DNA from: Flavobacterium tegetincola DSM 22377
Lineage (GTDB): Bacteria > Bacteroidota > Bacteroidia > Flavobacteriales > Flavobacteriaceae
Direction: 5' to 3'
Length of the DNA stretch: 64,000 nucleotides
Assembly: GCF_000425485.1 (NCBI RefSeq)
Contig: NZ_AUDN01000020.1
Location: 86,941 to 150,940 of the forward strand
Shown: in pieces, positions 1 through 7,179 of the stretch
Position numbering within the stretch: the first letter of the stretch is position 1
Layout: every line of letters starts with the position of its first letter
Translations under genes and position numbers: made by a program
Notes under the pieces: model-generated
What the model saw: only the letters and a program-made list of their open reading frames with translations
Told to the model about the DNA's origin: nothing
Database searches by the model: none

Positions 1-1293
1 ATAATTGATGAAACGGTTGAATTCAACAGAAACCATTTTCTTGATCAATTCTTCTTTCGTCAAATCTTCAAGAACCGTGTTGATAGCAGGCAAATACGTA
101 TTGATTTCGCTATCTACTTCTGTATCTTTAATTTTGTTTGCCAAGTGCAACAACTGAATTTCGCAGATTTCAATTCCAGAAGGGATCGATTTTTCTTCAA
201 ATTTCTGTTTGATGATACGCTCGATAGAAGAAATTTTACGCAACTCACTTTTCGTTACAATAACGATAGAAGTTCCTAATTTTCCTGCACGACCTGTACG
301 ACCTGAACGGTGATTGTATGTTTCAATTTCGTCTGGTAATTGGTAATTTACAACGTGTGTAATATTATCAACGTCAATTCCACGAGCGGCAACGTCTGTA
401 GCCACAAGCATTTGGATTTGTCGACCTCTAAACGATTTCATAACTCCGTCACGTTGCGCTTGAGATAAATCTCCGTGCAATGCAGCAGCACTGTATCCAT
501 CTTCAATTAATTTCTCTGCAACTGCTTGTGTATCGCGTTTTGTACGACAGAAAACAACAGAGAAAATATCTGGATTGGAATCGGCCAAACGTTTCAACGC
601 TTCGTAACGGTCACGAGCATTTACAAGGTAAAATTCGTGAGATACGGTTGCTGAACCAGAGTTTTTAGCACCAACTGTAATTTCAATTGGATCATGCATG
701 AATTGTTTAGCAATTCGTGAAACCTCTTGAGGCATCGTAGCCGAGAACAACCATGTGTTTTTATCGTCAGGAGTTGTTGACAGGATGTTTACGATGTCTT
801 CGTAGAAACCCATGTTCAACATTTCATCTGCTTCATCAAGGACGCAAAAGTTAATTTTGGAAATGTCAACCAATCCTCGGTTGATCATGTCTTGCATTCT
901 ACCTGGAGTTGCTACAATAATTTGAGCGCCTCTTTTAATGTCTCTGGCTTGGTCTGAAATACTTGCACCACCATAAACAGCTACTACATTAATACCTTTT
1001 TCGTATTTTGAGTAGTCTTTAATTCCGTTTGTAATTTGCAAGCAAAGTTCGCGTGTTGGAGATAAAATTAACGCTTGTGTGCTTCTGTTGCTAGCGTCAA
1101 TTTTTTGTATAAGTGGAAAACCAAAAGCTGCCGTTTTCCCAGTACCCGTTTGAGCTAACGCAACCATATCAGTGTCTTTTTCCAATAATAGGGGAATCGC
1201 TTTCTCTTGTACTTCAGTCGGATTCTCAAATCCTAGATCTAAAATCGCCTTCAGTAACGATTCACTCAATCCTAATTGTTCAAATTTATTCAT
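1..1293 (-). CDS. DEAD-box ATP-dependent RNA helicase (partial, C-terminus outside window)
   Basis: This gene unwinds RNA duplexes, probably in ribosome assembly or mRNA turnover in the cytoplasm. It starts at the ATG at 1291-1293 and runs off the left edge, leaving about 431 codons without a stop. Reading the minus strand, the canonical motifs appear in order: a Q-motif region, AQTGTGKT (Walker A), PTREL, VLDEADEML (DEAD box), LFSATMP, ATDVAARGIDV and HRSGRTGRAG. Both RecA-like lobes are therefore complete, and only the accessory C-terminal tail is missing. The layout fits the DeaD/CsdA group of cold-shock helicases, but the exact subfamily depends on the unseen tail. A -7 element lies about 20 bp upstream, so the leader is short. 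The helicase call is certain; the subfamily is inference. Confidence 0.95.
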   Translation of the reverse strand, partial: MNKFEQLGLSESLLKAILDLGFENPTEVQEKAIPLLLEKDTDMVALAQTGTGKTAAFGFPLIQKIDASNRSTQALILSPTRELCLQITNGIKDYSKYEKGINVVAVYGGASISDQARDIKRGAQIIVATPGRMQDMINRGLVDISKINFCVLDEADEMLNMGFYEDIVNILSTTPDDKNTWLFSATMPQEVSRIAKQFMHDPIEITVGAKNSGSATVSHEFYLVNARDRYEALKRLADSNPDIFSVVFCRTKRDTQAVAEKLIEDGYSAAALHGDLSQAQRDGVMKSFRGRQIQMLVATDVAARGIDVDNITHVVNYQLPDEIETYNHRSGRTGRAGKLGTSIVIVTKSELRKISSIERIIKQKFEEKSIPSGIEICEIQLLHLANKIKDTEVDSEINTYLPAINTVLEDLTKEELIKKMVSVEFNRFINY

Positions 1294-1313
1294 ATAGTAT
1301 TTTAAATATTTTG

Positions 1314-1321
1314 CAAAAGTA
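1314..1321 (-). promoter_or_regulatory. Bacteroidota -7 promoter element for the helicase gene
   Basis: The minus strand reads TACTTTTG, a match to TAnnTTTG, 21 bp before the helicase ATG. No convincing -33 TTG sits at the usual spacing. Confidence 0.5.
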
Positions 1322-1495
1322 CGGCAAATATCTCTGAAAAACTAATGTTAATTTATCTTTTATTGAATTGTTAATAATTGATACTCAATAAATTATGATT
1401 TACTTAACTTGGCTGAAGAGTTAAAAACAGTACTATTCATGTTAAATAGTATCAAATTCGACTATAATCGACAACTTTAAAATAATTTGATTGTC

Positions 1496-1580
1496 TTTGG
1501 GCGTTACCACAAGGGTCGGGCTATACACTCCCGCTTCCCGATAAAAAATCGGGAGAGCTCCGCTGCTATCCCTAACGCGA
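1496..1580. repeat. Intergenic palindromic repeat, family A, copy 1
   Basis: The left arm begins TTTGGGCGTTACCACAAGG and the right arm ends CTATCCCTAACGC. Between them is a perfect hairpin, TCCCGAT at 1536-1542 and ATCGGGA at 1548-1554. The first 41 bases match copy 2 (6978-7080) at 37 positions, and both copies share GAGCTC...CTATCCCT near the right end, while the central hairpins differ. It lies in the 452-bp gap between the helicase and rdgB. It looks like a REP-like element of the kind common in flavobacterial genomes; no coding content was seen. Confidence 0.75.
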
Positions 1581-1667
1581 CTATTCCTGAAGGAGTTTAA
1601 TCATAGCAAAAATAGTCATAAGTAGTTCATCCAATGTATTTTTCTCTAATACCTGAAATTCTTTTAA

Positions 1668-1726
1668 ACCACAAATTGCACAAATTCGCGCAAATTTAAT
1701 TTGTGAGAATATGTGTAATTTGCGGT
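1668..1726. repeat. Intergenic imperfect inverted repeat, family C, copy 1
   Basis: ACCACAAATTGCACAAATTC on the left pairs imperfectly with the segment ending GTGTAATTTGCGGT on the right, giving a long stem with A/T-rich interruptions. A related element with ACCACAG/CTGTGGT ends is at 54634-54694. It lies just downstream of the rdgB stop and could help end transcription of that operon. Confidence 0.55.
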
Positions 1727-1745
1727 AAAATTTTAATATTGAAGT

Positions 1746-2318
1746 TTACTTTTTCAAAAATTCAAGCAATTGCTTCACCGCCAATCCTCGGTGACTAATG
1801 GAAGATTTTTGCTGCTGGTTCATTTCAGCAAAAGTAATGTTGTAATCATTAGGTTGGAAAATAGGGTCGTAGCCAAAACCTTCAGTTCCCCTTTGTGTAG
1901 TAGTAATGTTTCCGTTGATAATTCCAGTAAATAAATGCTGTTTCTTATTTAGGTTCAAAGCAATTACAGTTTTAAAGTTTGCTTTCCGGTTGTCAGCTTC
2001 CTTTAATTCAAACAAAACCTTATCGATATTGTCTTGGTCATTTTTTTGTGCACCTGCAAATCGAGCCGAAAAAACACCTGGAGCTCCATTTAAATAATCA
2101 ATTTCCAATCCTGAATCATCGGCAAAGCAATCAAATCCATACTTTTCCGTAACATAATTGGCTTTCAAAATTGCATTTCCTTCAATTGTATCTGCCGTTT
2201 CGGGAATTTCTTCGAAACATTCTATATCTTTAAGACTTAAAATTTGAATAGAATCAGGGACTAAATTCTGAATTTCTGCAATTTTATTTGGGTTGTTAGA
2301 AGCAAAAACGAGTTTCAT
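1746..2318 (-). CDS. rdgB: XTP/dITP pyrophosphatase (HAM1/RdgB family)
   Basis: Hydrolyses non-canonical purine nucleotides (XTP, dITP, ITP) to the monophosphate and pyrophosphate, keeping deaminated bases out of DNA and RNA. At 190 residues it has the usual length. The N-terminal FASNNPNK motif contacts the nucleotide phosphates, ADDSGLEI carries the metal-binding acidic residues, and TEGFGYDPIF plus SISHRGLA complete the HAM1 signature. It is last in a tight minus-strand operon after the DUF1456 gene and the SGNH hydrolase, with gaps of 13 and 11 bp. Nothing in the sequence links the three functions. The start ATG is clear and the family call is firm. Confidence 0.96.
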   Translation of the reverse strand: MKLVFASNNPNKIAEIQNLVPDSIQILSLKDIECFEEIPETADTIEGNAILKANYVTEKYGFDCFADDSGLEIDYLNGAPGVFSARFAGAQKNDQDNIDKVLFELKEADNRKANFKTVIALNLNKKQHLFTGIINGNITTTQRGTEGFGYDPIFQPNDYNITFAEMNQQQKSSISHRGLAVKQLLEFLKK

Positions 2319-2329
2319 TGTATTTAGTT

Positions 2330-2944
2330 TTAAAGGTAATTTGATTTTAAAAGGATATCAGACATTAAAGTATATCCATCCAAATTTGGGTGAACTCCAT
2401 CTTCCGTAAATTTCACATTAAATTTTTCTTTGTCTTCCAATGCAGTGTGAAAATCGATGTAAAAAATCATTTCATCATCTGCTAAAGAAGCTAAAAATGC
2501 ATTTAAAGTCCTGATTTTATTTCCTGGAAGAACTTTTGGATTCCAATAATAAGCAGAAACAGGTAGAATGGAACACAAAATTATTTTTAAATCGTGCTCT
2601 TTCGCCACAGCAATCATAGTCAAGAAGTTATGCTGTATTTTTTCTAAAGTTATTGGTCCTTGATTTTCGGCGATGTCATTGGTTCCAACAGAAATCACAA
2701 CACACTTTGGTTGTAATTGAATGACATTAGCTGTGAAGCGTGCTAAAATTTGAGAGGTCGTTTGACCACCAATTCCACGATTGATGAAATGAGCATTTTC
2801 TTTAAGAAAAGGGTGTTGATTCCAACCTTCAATTATAGAATCGCCAATAAAAACAACCCGATTTTTATCAAATTGCATTTTTAAACTTTGGTTTTCAGCA
2901 CGAAATCTTTCCAAATAAGCCCAATAATTCTTTAAGTTTTGCAA
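2330..2944 (-). CDS. SGNH/GDSL-type hydrolase, cytoplasmic
   Basis: A 204-residue serine esterase or lipase of the SGNH superfamily. Block I is VVFIGDSIIEGW with the nucleophile Ser near residue 36, block II is RGIGGQTT, block III is SVGTNDIAEN with the oxyanion Asn, and block V is DGVHPN with the catalytic Asp and His. It resembles the platelet-activating-factor acetylhydrolase-like branch. No signal peptide is visible, so it probably acts in the cytoplasm on an ester or acetylated sugar that cannot be named from sequence. The start used here is a TTG, 13 bp after the DUF1456 stop; no ATG lies between them. It is the middle gene of the DUF1456-SGNH-rdgB operon. Confidence 0.88.
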   Translation of the reverse strand: MQNLKNYWAYLERFRAENQSLKMQFDKNRVVFIGDSIIEGWNQHPFLKENAHFINRGIGGQTTSQILARFTANVIQLQPKCVVISVGTNDIAENQGPITLEKIQHNFLTMIAVAKEHDLKIILCSILPVSAYYWNPKVLPGNKIRTLNAFLASLADDEMIFYIDFHTALEDKEKFNVKFTEDGVHPNLDGYTLMSDILLKSNYL

Positions 2945-2957
2945 AAAAGAACAATTT

Positions 2958-3428
2958 TTATTTCTTTCCGTTCTTGTAACGTACTTTTTCTACCACTTCA
3001 ATTTTCGGCTCTTTCTTTTTAGATCGGTCGTTACCTTTAAAAGCAGGTTTTCCTGTTGAAGAAACGGGTTTATTGCTAGAATAAGGTTTGCCACTTCCTG
3101 ACGGCTTTCCTTTTGGTGCAGTAGAACTTCCTGCAGGTTTCGCCGTTTTAGGTCGGTTATTTACTTCATCACGATTTTTGGAAATCACATCCATCGCATT
3201 TTTAGGCTCTTCTTTGGTTCCTCTTAAATGAATAATTAATCCGTTCAAAAAATTACGTAGTACTTGGTCGCCACATTCCATATAATTAGGATGGTCATCC
3301 GCTCTAAAAAGTGCGTTCAATTCTGGTTTTTCAATATTGAAATCTACTAATTTTAATATATCTACAATTTGGTCGTCACGTAATTGCAGTGCCACTCTTA
3401 ATTTTTTGAAAATATCATTATTGTTCAT
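2958..3428 (-). CDS. DUF1456 (YehS-like) protein with one repeat and a basic low-complexity tail
   Basis: Residues 1-75 match the second DUF1456 repeat of YehS-type proteins: NNDIFKKLRVAL, RADDHPNYMECGDQ and LRNFLNGLIIHLRG. Family members usually carry two such repeats in about 150 residues. Here one repeat is present and the rest (about residues 90-156) is a Ser/Pro/Lys/Gly-rich, strongly basic and probably disordered tail. The function of DUF1456 is unknown; the basic tail suggests nucleic-acid or ribosome contact, which is inference. It is the first gene of a three-gene operon with the SGNH hydrolase and rdgB. The ATG start is unambiguous. The family call is good and the function open. Confidence 0.85.
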   Translation of the reverse strand: MNNNDIFKKLRVALQLRDDQIVDILKLVDFNIEKPELNALFRADDHPNYMECGDQVLRNFLNGLIIHLRGTKEEPKNAMDVISKNRDEVNNRPKTAKPAGSSTAPKGKPSGSGKPYSSNKPVSSTGKPAFKGNDRSKKKEPKIEVVEKVRYKNGKK

Positions 3429-3534
3429 AAAAGGAAATTTTTTGTAAAGGTAATTTTTATTTTGTTGTAAAAAGATAGGATGATTTAATATTGTCGCTTT
3501 TAAGTTTTTATTGGTAAATATTTAAAGTTAAAAT

Positions 3535-3590
3535 CTCGCAAAGGCGCGAAGACGCAAAGTTGGAGTACGCTTGCTTTGGGACTTAGCGAG
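3535..3590. repeat. Intergenic palindromic repeat, family B, copy 1
   Basis: It starts CTCGCAAAGGCGCGAAG and ends GGGACTTAGCGAG, so its outer ends form an inverted repeat (CTCGCnAAG). Copy 2 at 20747-20809 carries the reverse complement of its inner words (TAAGTCCCAAAG, GCGTCTTTGCG). It lies in the 195-bp gap between the esterase and the DUF1456 gene, where no gene was seen. Confidence 0.7.
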
Positions 3591-3623
3591 ATAATTTTTT
3601 ATAAGTGGAAGAAATGATTCAAC

Positions 3624-4421
3624 CTAAAACAACCATTTCACCGCTTGCTCAAAGTTTTCTCTCCAAAGTTTCTCATTATGTTCTCCGTCTTTCACAATAA
3701 CCGATTTATTTAATTTTAAACATTCACAACGGTTTCGGTCCAGTAGTCGCACCATTTTTTTTAAATCCAAAGCCATAGTTTCATTTTCTTTATCTCCAGC
3801 GAGAAAGAAAATTTTAGCTTTCGTAGTTTCCGATTTTTCCATCAATGTATAAATTTCTTCTGAAAACCAAAATGATGGTGAGAAAACACCCGCTTTTCCA
3901 AAAACTTCTGGATATTTTAAAACTGCATAAAACGAAATTAATCCAGCAAGTGAACTACCGAAAATCGCTGTGTTTTTAGTATTCGATTTAGTTCGATAAA
4001 CACTATCGACTTTTGGTTTCAAAGTTTTTACAATGAATTCCAAGTAGTTATCGCCATTTCCACCGCCGTATTTTTCGTTTTTATAAGGCGTCAATTCGTC
4101 GATTCTTTTTTCATTTCCGTGTTCAATTCCTATGACAATTATTTGTGCATTCATTTTATTCAACGTTTCGTCCACTTCCCATTCACCGACATAAGACGTT
4201 TTTGCATCAAATAAGTTTTGAGCATCGTGCATGTAAATTACAGGATATTTCTTGTTAGAAGTTGAATAATCCTTCGGTAAATAAACCCATATTTTTTTCT
4301 GCACATTTAATTCAGGTGAAAATATTTCAAAAGTAGTTACATTTTCAGAAGCAGTAGATTCTTGAGTATGAACCTTTAAAGAAAAAAATAAAGTAATTAT
4401 GAAAATGAAAATCTTTTGCAT
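3624..4421 (-). CDS. Secreted esterase D-type alpha/beta hydrolase
   Basis: A 265-residue enzyme of the putative esterase (enterochelin-esterase/esterase D) family. Residues 1-20 form a signal peptide ending VHTQ, so it is exported to the periplasm or surface. The alpha/beta-hydrolase core shows KKYPVIYMHDAQNLFD, the nucleophile elbow GSSLAG with Ser157, and a C-terminal EHNEKLWRENF segment carrying the catalytic His at about 248. The acid is probably the Asp near 210. Relatives cleave acyl esters, including siderophore or feruloyl esters; no siderophore gene is nearby, so the substrate is open. It is divergent from the TerB-like gene across about 60 bp. Confidence 0.85.
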   Translation of the reverse strand: MQKIFIFIITLFFSLKVHTQESTASENVTTFEIFSPELNVQKKIWVYLPKDYSTSNKKYPVIYMHDAQNLFDAKTSYVGEWEVDETLNKMNAQIIVIGIEHGNEKRIDELTPYKNEKYGGGNGDNYLEFIVKTLKPKVDSVYRTKSNTKNTAIFGSSLAGLISFYAVLKYPEVFGKAGVFSPSFWFSEEIYTLMEKSETTKAKIFFLAGDKENETMALDLKKMVRLLDRNRCECLKLNKSVIVKDGEHNEKLWRENFEQAVKWLF

Positions 4422-4480
4422 AAGGTGGAAACTTGTGATTTTAAATAAAAAGAAATAATTTAGCTAAAAATAGTTATAAT

Positions 4481-4882
4481 ATGAATACGTATGCGATAAA
4501 AATTAATTTATTGAGCGAGATGATTGCGTTTTCTATCGTGGATGGCGAATTGCATGAACGTGAATATCAGTTTTTATCTTTAGTTGCAAATGAATTAAAA
4601 ATATCAAAAGAAGAATTAAATGATTTGTTTCATCAAGAACATTTTTTAATTCCGATAAAGTCTGAAAAACAACGTATTCAACAATTTTATCGTTTGGCTT
4701 TGTTGATGCATATTGACGGTTTTTTACACGAAAAAGAAGCCACTGCTATCAAACAAATTGCTATTGATATGGGTCTAAGTCCATCAGCAACTTCACGTTT
4801 TTTAGAATTAATTCGCAAGACGAAAAACAGAATTATCGAGCCAAATGAAGTGTATGCTTTATTTAAAGAACAACGGAATTAA
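4481..4882 (+). CDS. TerB-like domain protein
   Basis: A 133-residue all-helical protein resembling the TerB/DnaJ-associated superfamily. Two similar helical segments are visible, each with the pattern of small residues and an acidic turn typical of the fold: IAFSIVDGELHEREYQFL near residue 20 and LALLMHIDGFLHEKEATAI near residue 75. Both contain a DGxLHExE motif, which in TerB proteins contributes to metal binding. No signal peptide or membrane segment is present, so it is cytoplasmic. Its stop overlaps the stop of convergent uvrB by 4 bp (4879-4882). No other ter genes are nearby, so a tellurite role should not be assumed. Confidence 0.72.
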   Translation: MNTYAIKINLLSEMIAFSIVDGELHEREYQFLSLVANELKISKEELNDLFHQEHFLIPIKSEKQRIQQFYRLALLMHIDGFLHEKEATAIKQIAIDMGLSPSATSRFLELIRKTKNRIIEPNEVYALFKEQRN

Positions 4883-6870
4883 AATACTTTTTCTTGCAAT
4901 GCTTTTATATCATCACGCAACTTTGCCGCTTGCATAAAGTCCAATTCCTTCGCTGCTTTTTCCATTGATTTTCGTTTTTCACGAATCAATTTATCAACCG
5001 CATCTTTACTCATATAAGTGGTATCAGGTTCTGCAGCAATGGAAGCTGTGTTTCCTAATTCATAATCGACCAACTTATTTTTCGTAAATGCACTTTCAAT
5101 TTTCTTATTCAATGCCATTGGCACGACATTATTATCTGTATTGTATTGAATTTGTTTTGCTCGTCGATATTCCGTGTCGTCAATTGTTTTCTGCATACTA
5201 GCCGTCATTTTGTCGGCATACATAATCGCTTTTCCATTCAAATTTCGAGCCGCTCGACCAATAGTTTGCGTCAAAGAACGGTTGCTTCGAAGAAATCCTT
5301 CTTTATCCGCATCCAAAATTGCAACTAATGAAACTTCGGGTAAATCCAAACCTTCACGCAATAAATTGACACCAATTAAAACATCAAAAATCCCTTTTCG
5401 TAAATCCTGCATGATTTCAATTCGCTCTAAAGTATCGACTTCAGAGTGAATATAACGACAACGAATATTCAATTTTGTTAAGTATTTTGCCAATTCCTCT
5501 GCCATTCTTTTGGTCAAAGTCGTTACCAAGACGCGTTCGTCTATTTCTGCACGAATCTGAATTTCTTCAATTAAGTCGTCAATTTGATTCAAGCTCGGAC
5601 GAACTTCAATAATCGGGTCCAACAATCCCGTGGGACGAATAATTTGTTCGACATAAACACCATCTGATTTTTCCAACTCATAATCCGCCGGAGTTGCCGA
5701 AACGTAAATTACTTGGTTTTGCATCGCCTCAAATTCCTCAAAACGCAAAGGTCGGTTGTCCATTGCCGCTGGAAGTCGGAAACCATATTCCACCAAATTT
5801 TCCTTTCGGCTTCTATCGCCACCATACATGGCATGTACTTGCGAAAGCGTCACGTGACTTTCATCCACGATCGTCAAGAAATCTTTTGGAAAATAATCCA
5901 ATAAACAGAACGGTCGTGTTCCCGGAAGTCGGCCATCGAGGTAACGCGAATAATTTTCAATACCCGAACAATACCCCAATTCCCGAATCATTTCTAAATC
6001 GAAATTCGTTCGTTCTTCGAGTCTTTTGGCTTCAAGGTGTTTTCCAATTTCTTTAAAATAGTCAACTTGCTTCACCAAATCTTGCTGAATTTCCCAAATC
6101 GCTCCATTCAAAACATCAGGCGAAGTCACAAACATATTTGCAGGATAAACCGTCAACGTTTTATATTTCTCAACCACTAACGAGGTTTTTGCATCAAAAG
6201 CTTCTATTTCTTCAATTTCGTCACCAAAGAAATGCACCCGAAACGGTTCGTCGCCATAACTTGGGAAAATCTCTACCGTATCACCTTTAATTCTGAAAGT
6301 TCCAGGAGTAAATTCAGCTTCCGTTCGTGAATATAAACTTTGAACAAGCTGATGTAAGAGTTTTGTTCGAGAGATGATTTGGTCCCTATCTAAAGTGATT
6401 ACGTTTTTTTGAAACTCAACTGGGTTTCCAATTCCGTATAAACAAGAAACGGAAGCAACAACCAGAACATCGCGTCGTCCCGAAAGTAAAGAAGACGTCG
6501 TGCTCAAACGCATTTTCTCCAATTCTTCATTAATAGATAAATCTTTTTCAATGAAAACTCCCGTAACTGGCATAAACGCTTCGGGCTGATAATAGTCGTA
6601 ATACGACACGAAATATTCCACCGCATTGTTTGGAAAAAACTGCTTAAACTCCGAATACAATTGAGCGGCCAAAGTTTTATTATGTGCCAAAACCAAAGTG
6701 GGTCGTTGCACTTCTTGAACCACATTTGCCACCGTAAACGTTTTACCCGAACCGGTAACTCCTAAAAGTGTTTGGAATTTTTCCCCATTTTCAATTCCTT
6801 CCGCCAATTTTTTAATTGCTTGAGGTTGGTCGCCTTTGGGTTGGTAATCGGATACAACGTTGAATTTCAT
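4879..6870 (-). CDS. uvrB: Excinuclease ABC subunit B
   Basis: Damage-verifying helicase-like subunit of nucleotide excision repair; it loads on DNA with UvrA and then recruits UvrC. The start at 6870 (MKFNVVSDYQP) gives 663 residues, the family norm. Walker A GVTGSGKT is at 37-44, the Tyr-rich beta-hairpin (YYDYYQPEAF) at about 90-99, followed by VDESHVTLSQ, helicase motifs V and VI (LREGLDLPEV, QTIGRAARN) and a C-terminal UVR motif that binds UvrC. The frame stays open 65 codons upstream to 7065, but that stretch is composed of repeat A copy 2 and is not homologous to UvrB. A -7 element at 6891-6898 confirms the shorter start. Confidence 0.98.
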   Translation of the reverse strand: MKFNVVSDYQPKGDQPQAIKKLAEGIENGEKFQTLLGVTGSGKTFTVANVVQEVQRPTLVLAHNKTLAAQLYSEFKQFFPNNAVEYFVSYYDYYQPEAFMPVTGVFIEKDLSINEELEKMRLSTTSSLLSGRRDVLVVASVSCLYGIGNPVEFQKNVITLDRDQIISRTKLLHQLVQSLYSRTEAEFTPGTFRIKGDTVEIFPSYGDEPFRVHFFGDEIEEIEAFDAKTSLVVEKYKTLTVYPANMFVTSPDVLNGAIWEIQQDLVKQVDYFKEIGKHLEAKRLEERTNFDLEMIRELGYCSGIENYSRYLDGRLPGTRPFCLLDYFPKDFLTIVDESHVTLSQVHAMYGGDRSRKENLVEYGFRLPAAMDNRPLRFEEFEAMQNQVIYVSATPADYELEKSDGVYVEQIIRPTGLLDPIIEVRPSLNQIDDLIEEIQIRAEIDERVLVTTLTKRMAEELAKYLTKLNIRCRYIHSEVDTLERIEIMQDLRKGIFDVLIGVNLLREGLDLPEVSLVAILDADKEGFLRSNRSLTQTIGRAARNLNGKAIMYADKMTASMQKTIDDTEYRRAKQIQYNTDNNVVPMALNKKIESAFTKNKLVDYELGNTASIAAEPDTTYMSKDAVDKLIREKRKSMEKAAKELDFMQAAKLRDDIKALQEKVF

Positions 6871-6890
6871 AGTAGCTTTTTTTCGAAATA

Positions 6891-6898
6891 CAAATTTA
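6891..6898 (-). promoter_or_regulatory. -7 promoter element for uvrB
   Basis: The minus strand reads TAAATTTG, 21 bp upstream of the uvrB ATG at 6870. It excludes the longer reading frame that begins at 7065, because that frame would start upstream of the promoter. Confidence 0.5.
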
Positions 6899-6977
6899 GC
6901 AATGTTTTGCGGTATAAAGAAATAAGAAAAACTTAAAACTTCTGACTGGAATGGAGCCGGAGAAGGTTTGCACCCTG

Positions 6978-7080
6978 TTTTGGGCGTTACCACAAGGTTC
7001 GGGCTATCCAGTCTCGCTTTTTTATTATTATTTTTAAAAAAGAAACAATAATAAAAAGAGCTCAATTACTATCCCTTACT
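6978..7080. repeat. Intergenic palindromic repeat, family A, copy 2
   Basis: It begins TTTGGGCGTTACCACAAGG and ends CTATCCCTTACT, as in copy 1 (1496-1580). The centre is a perfect 11-bp inverted repeat, TTTTTATTATT at 7019-7029 and AATAATAAAAA at 7047-7057, unrelated to the centre of copy 1. It fills most of the 309-bp gap between uvrB and the ABC exporter. Confidence 0.75.
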
Positions 7081-7179
7081 CAAAATGTACTTAAACACTA
7101 AAAATATATTTTTAAAATCAAAAAATCATATTTACAATACCTGTATATCGCTCGAACTTAATTAAAGTGTGCATTTACG

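Noticed and set aside
6871..7065. N-terminal extension of uvrB by 65 codons
   Set aside because: The extra sequence is translated from intergenic repeat A copy 2 and the promoter region, has no UvrB homology, and a -7 element lies between it and the true ATG at 6870.
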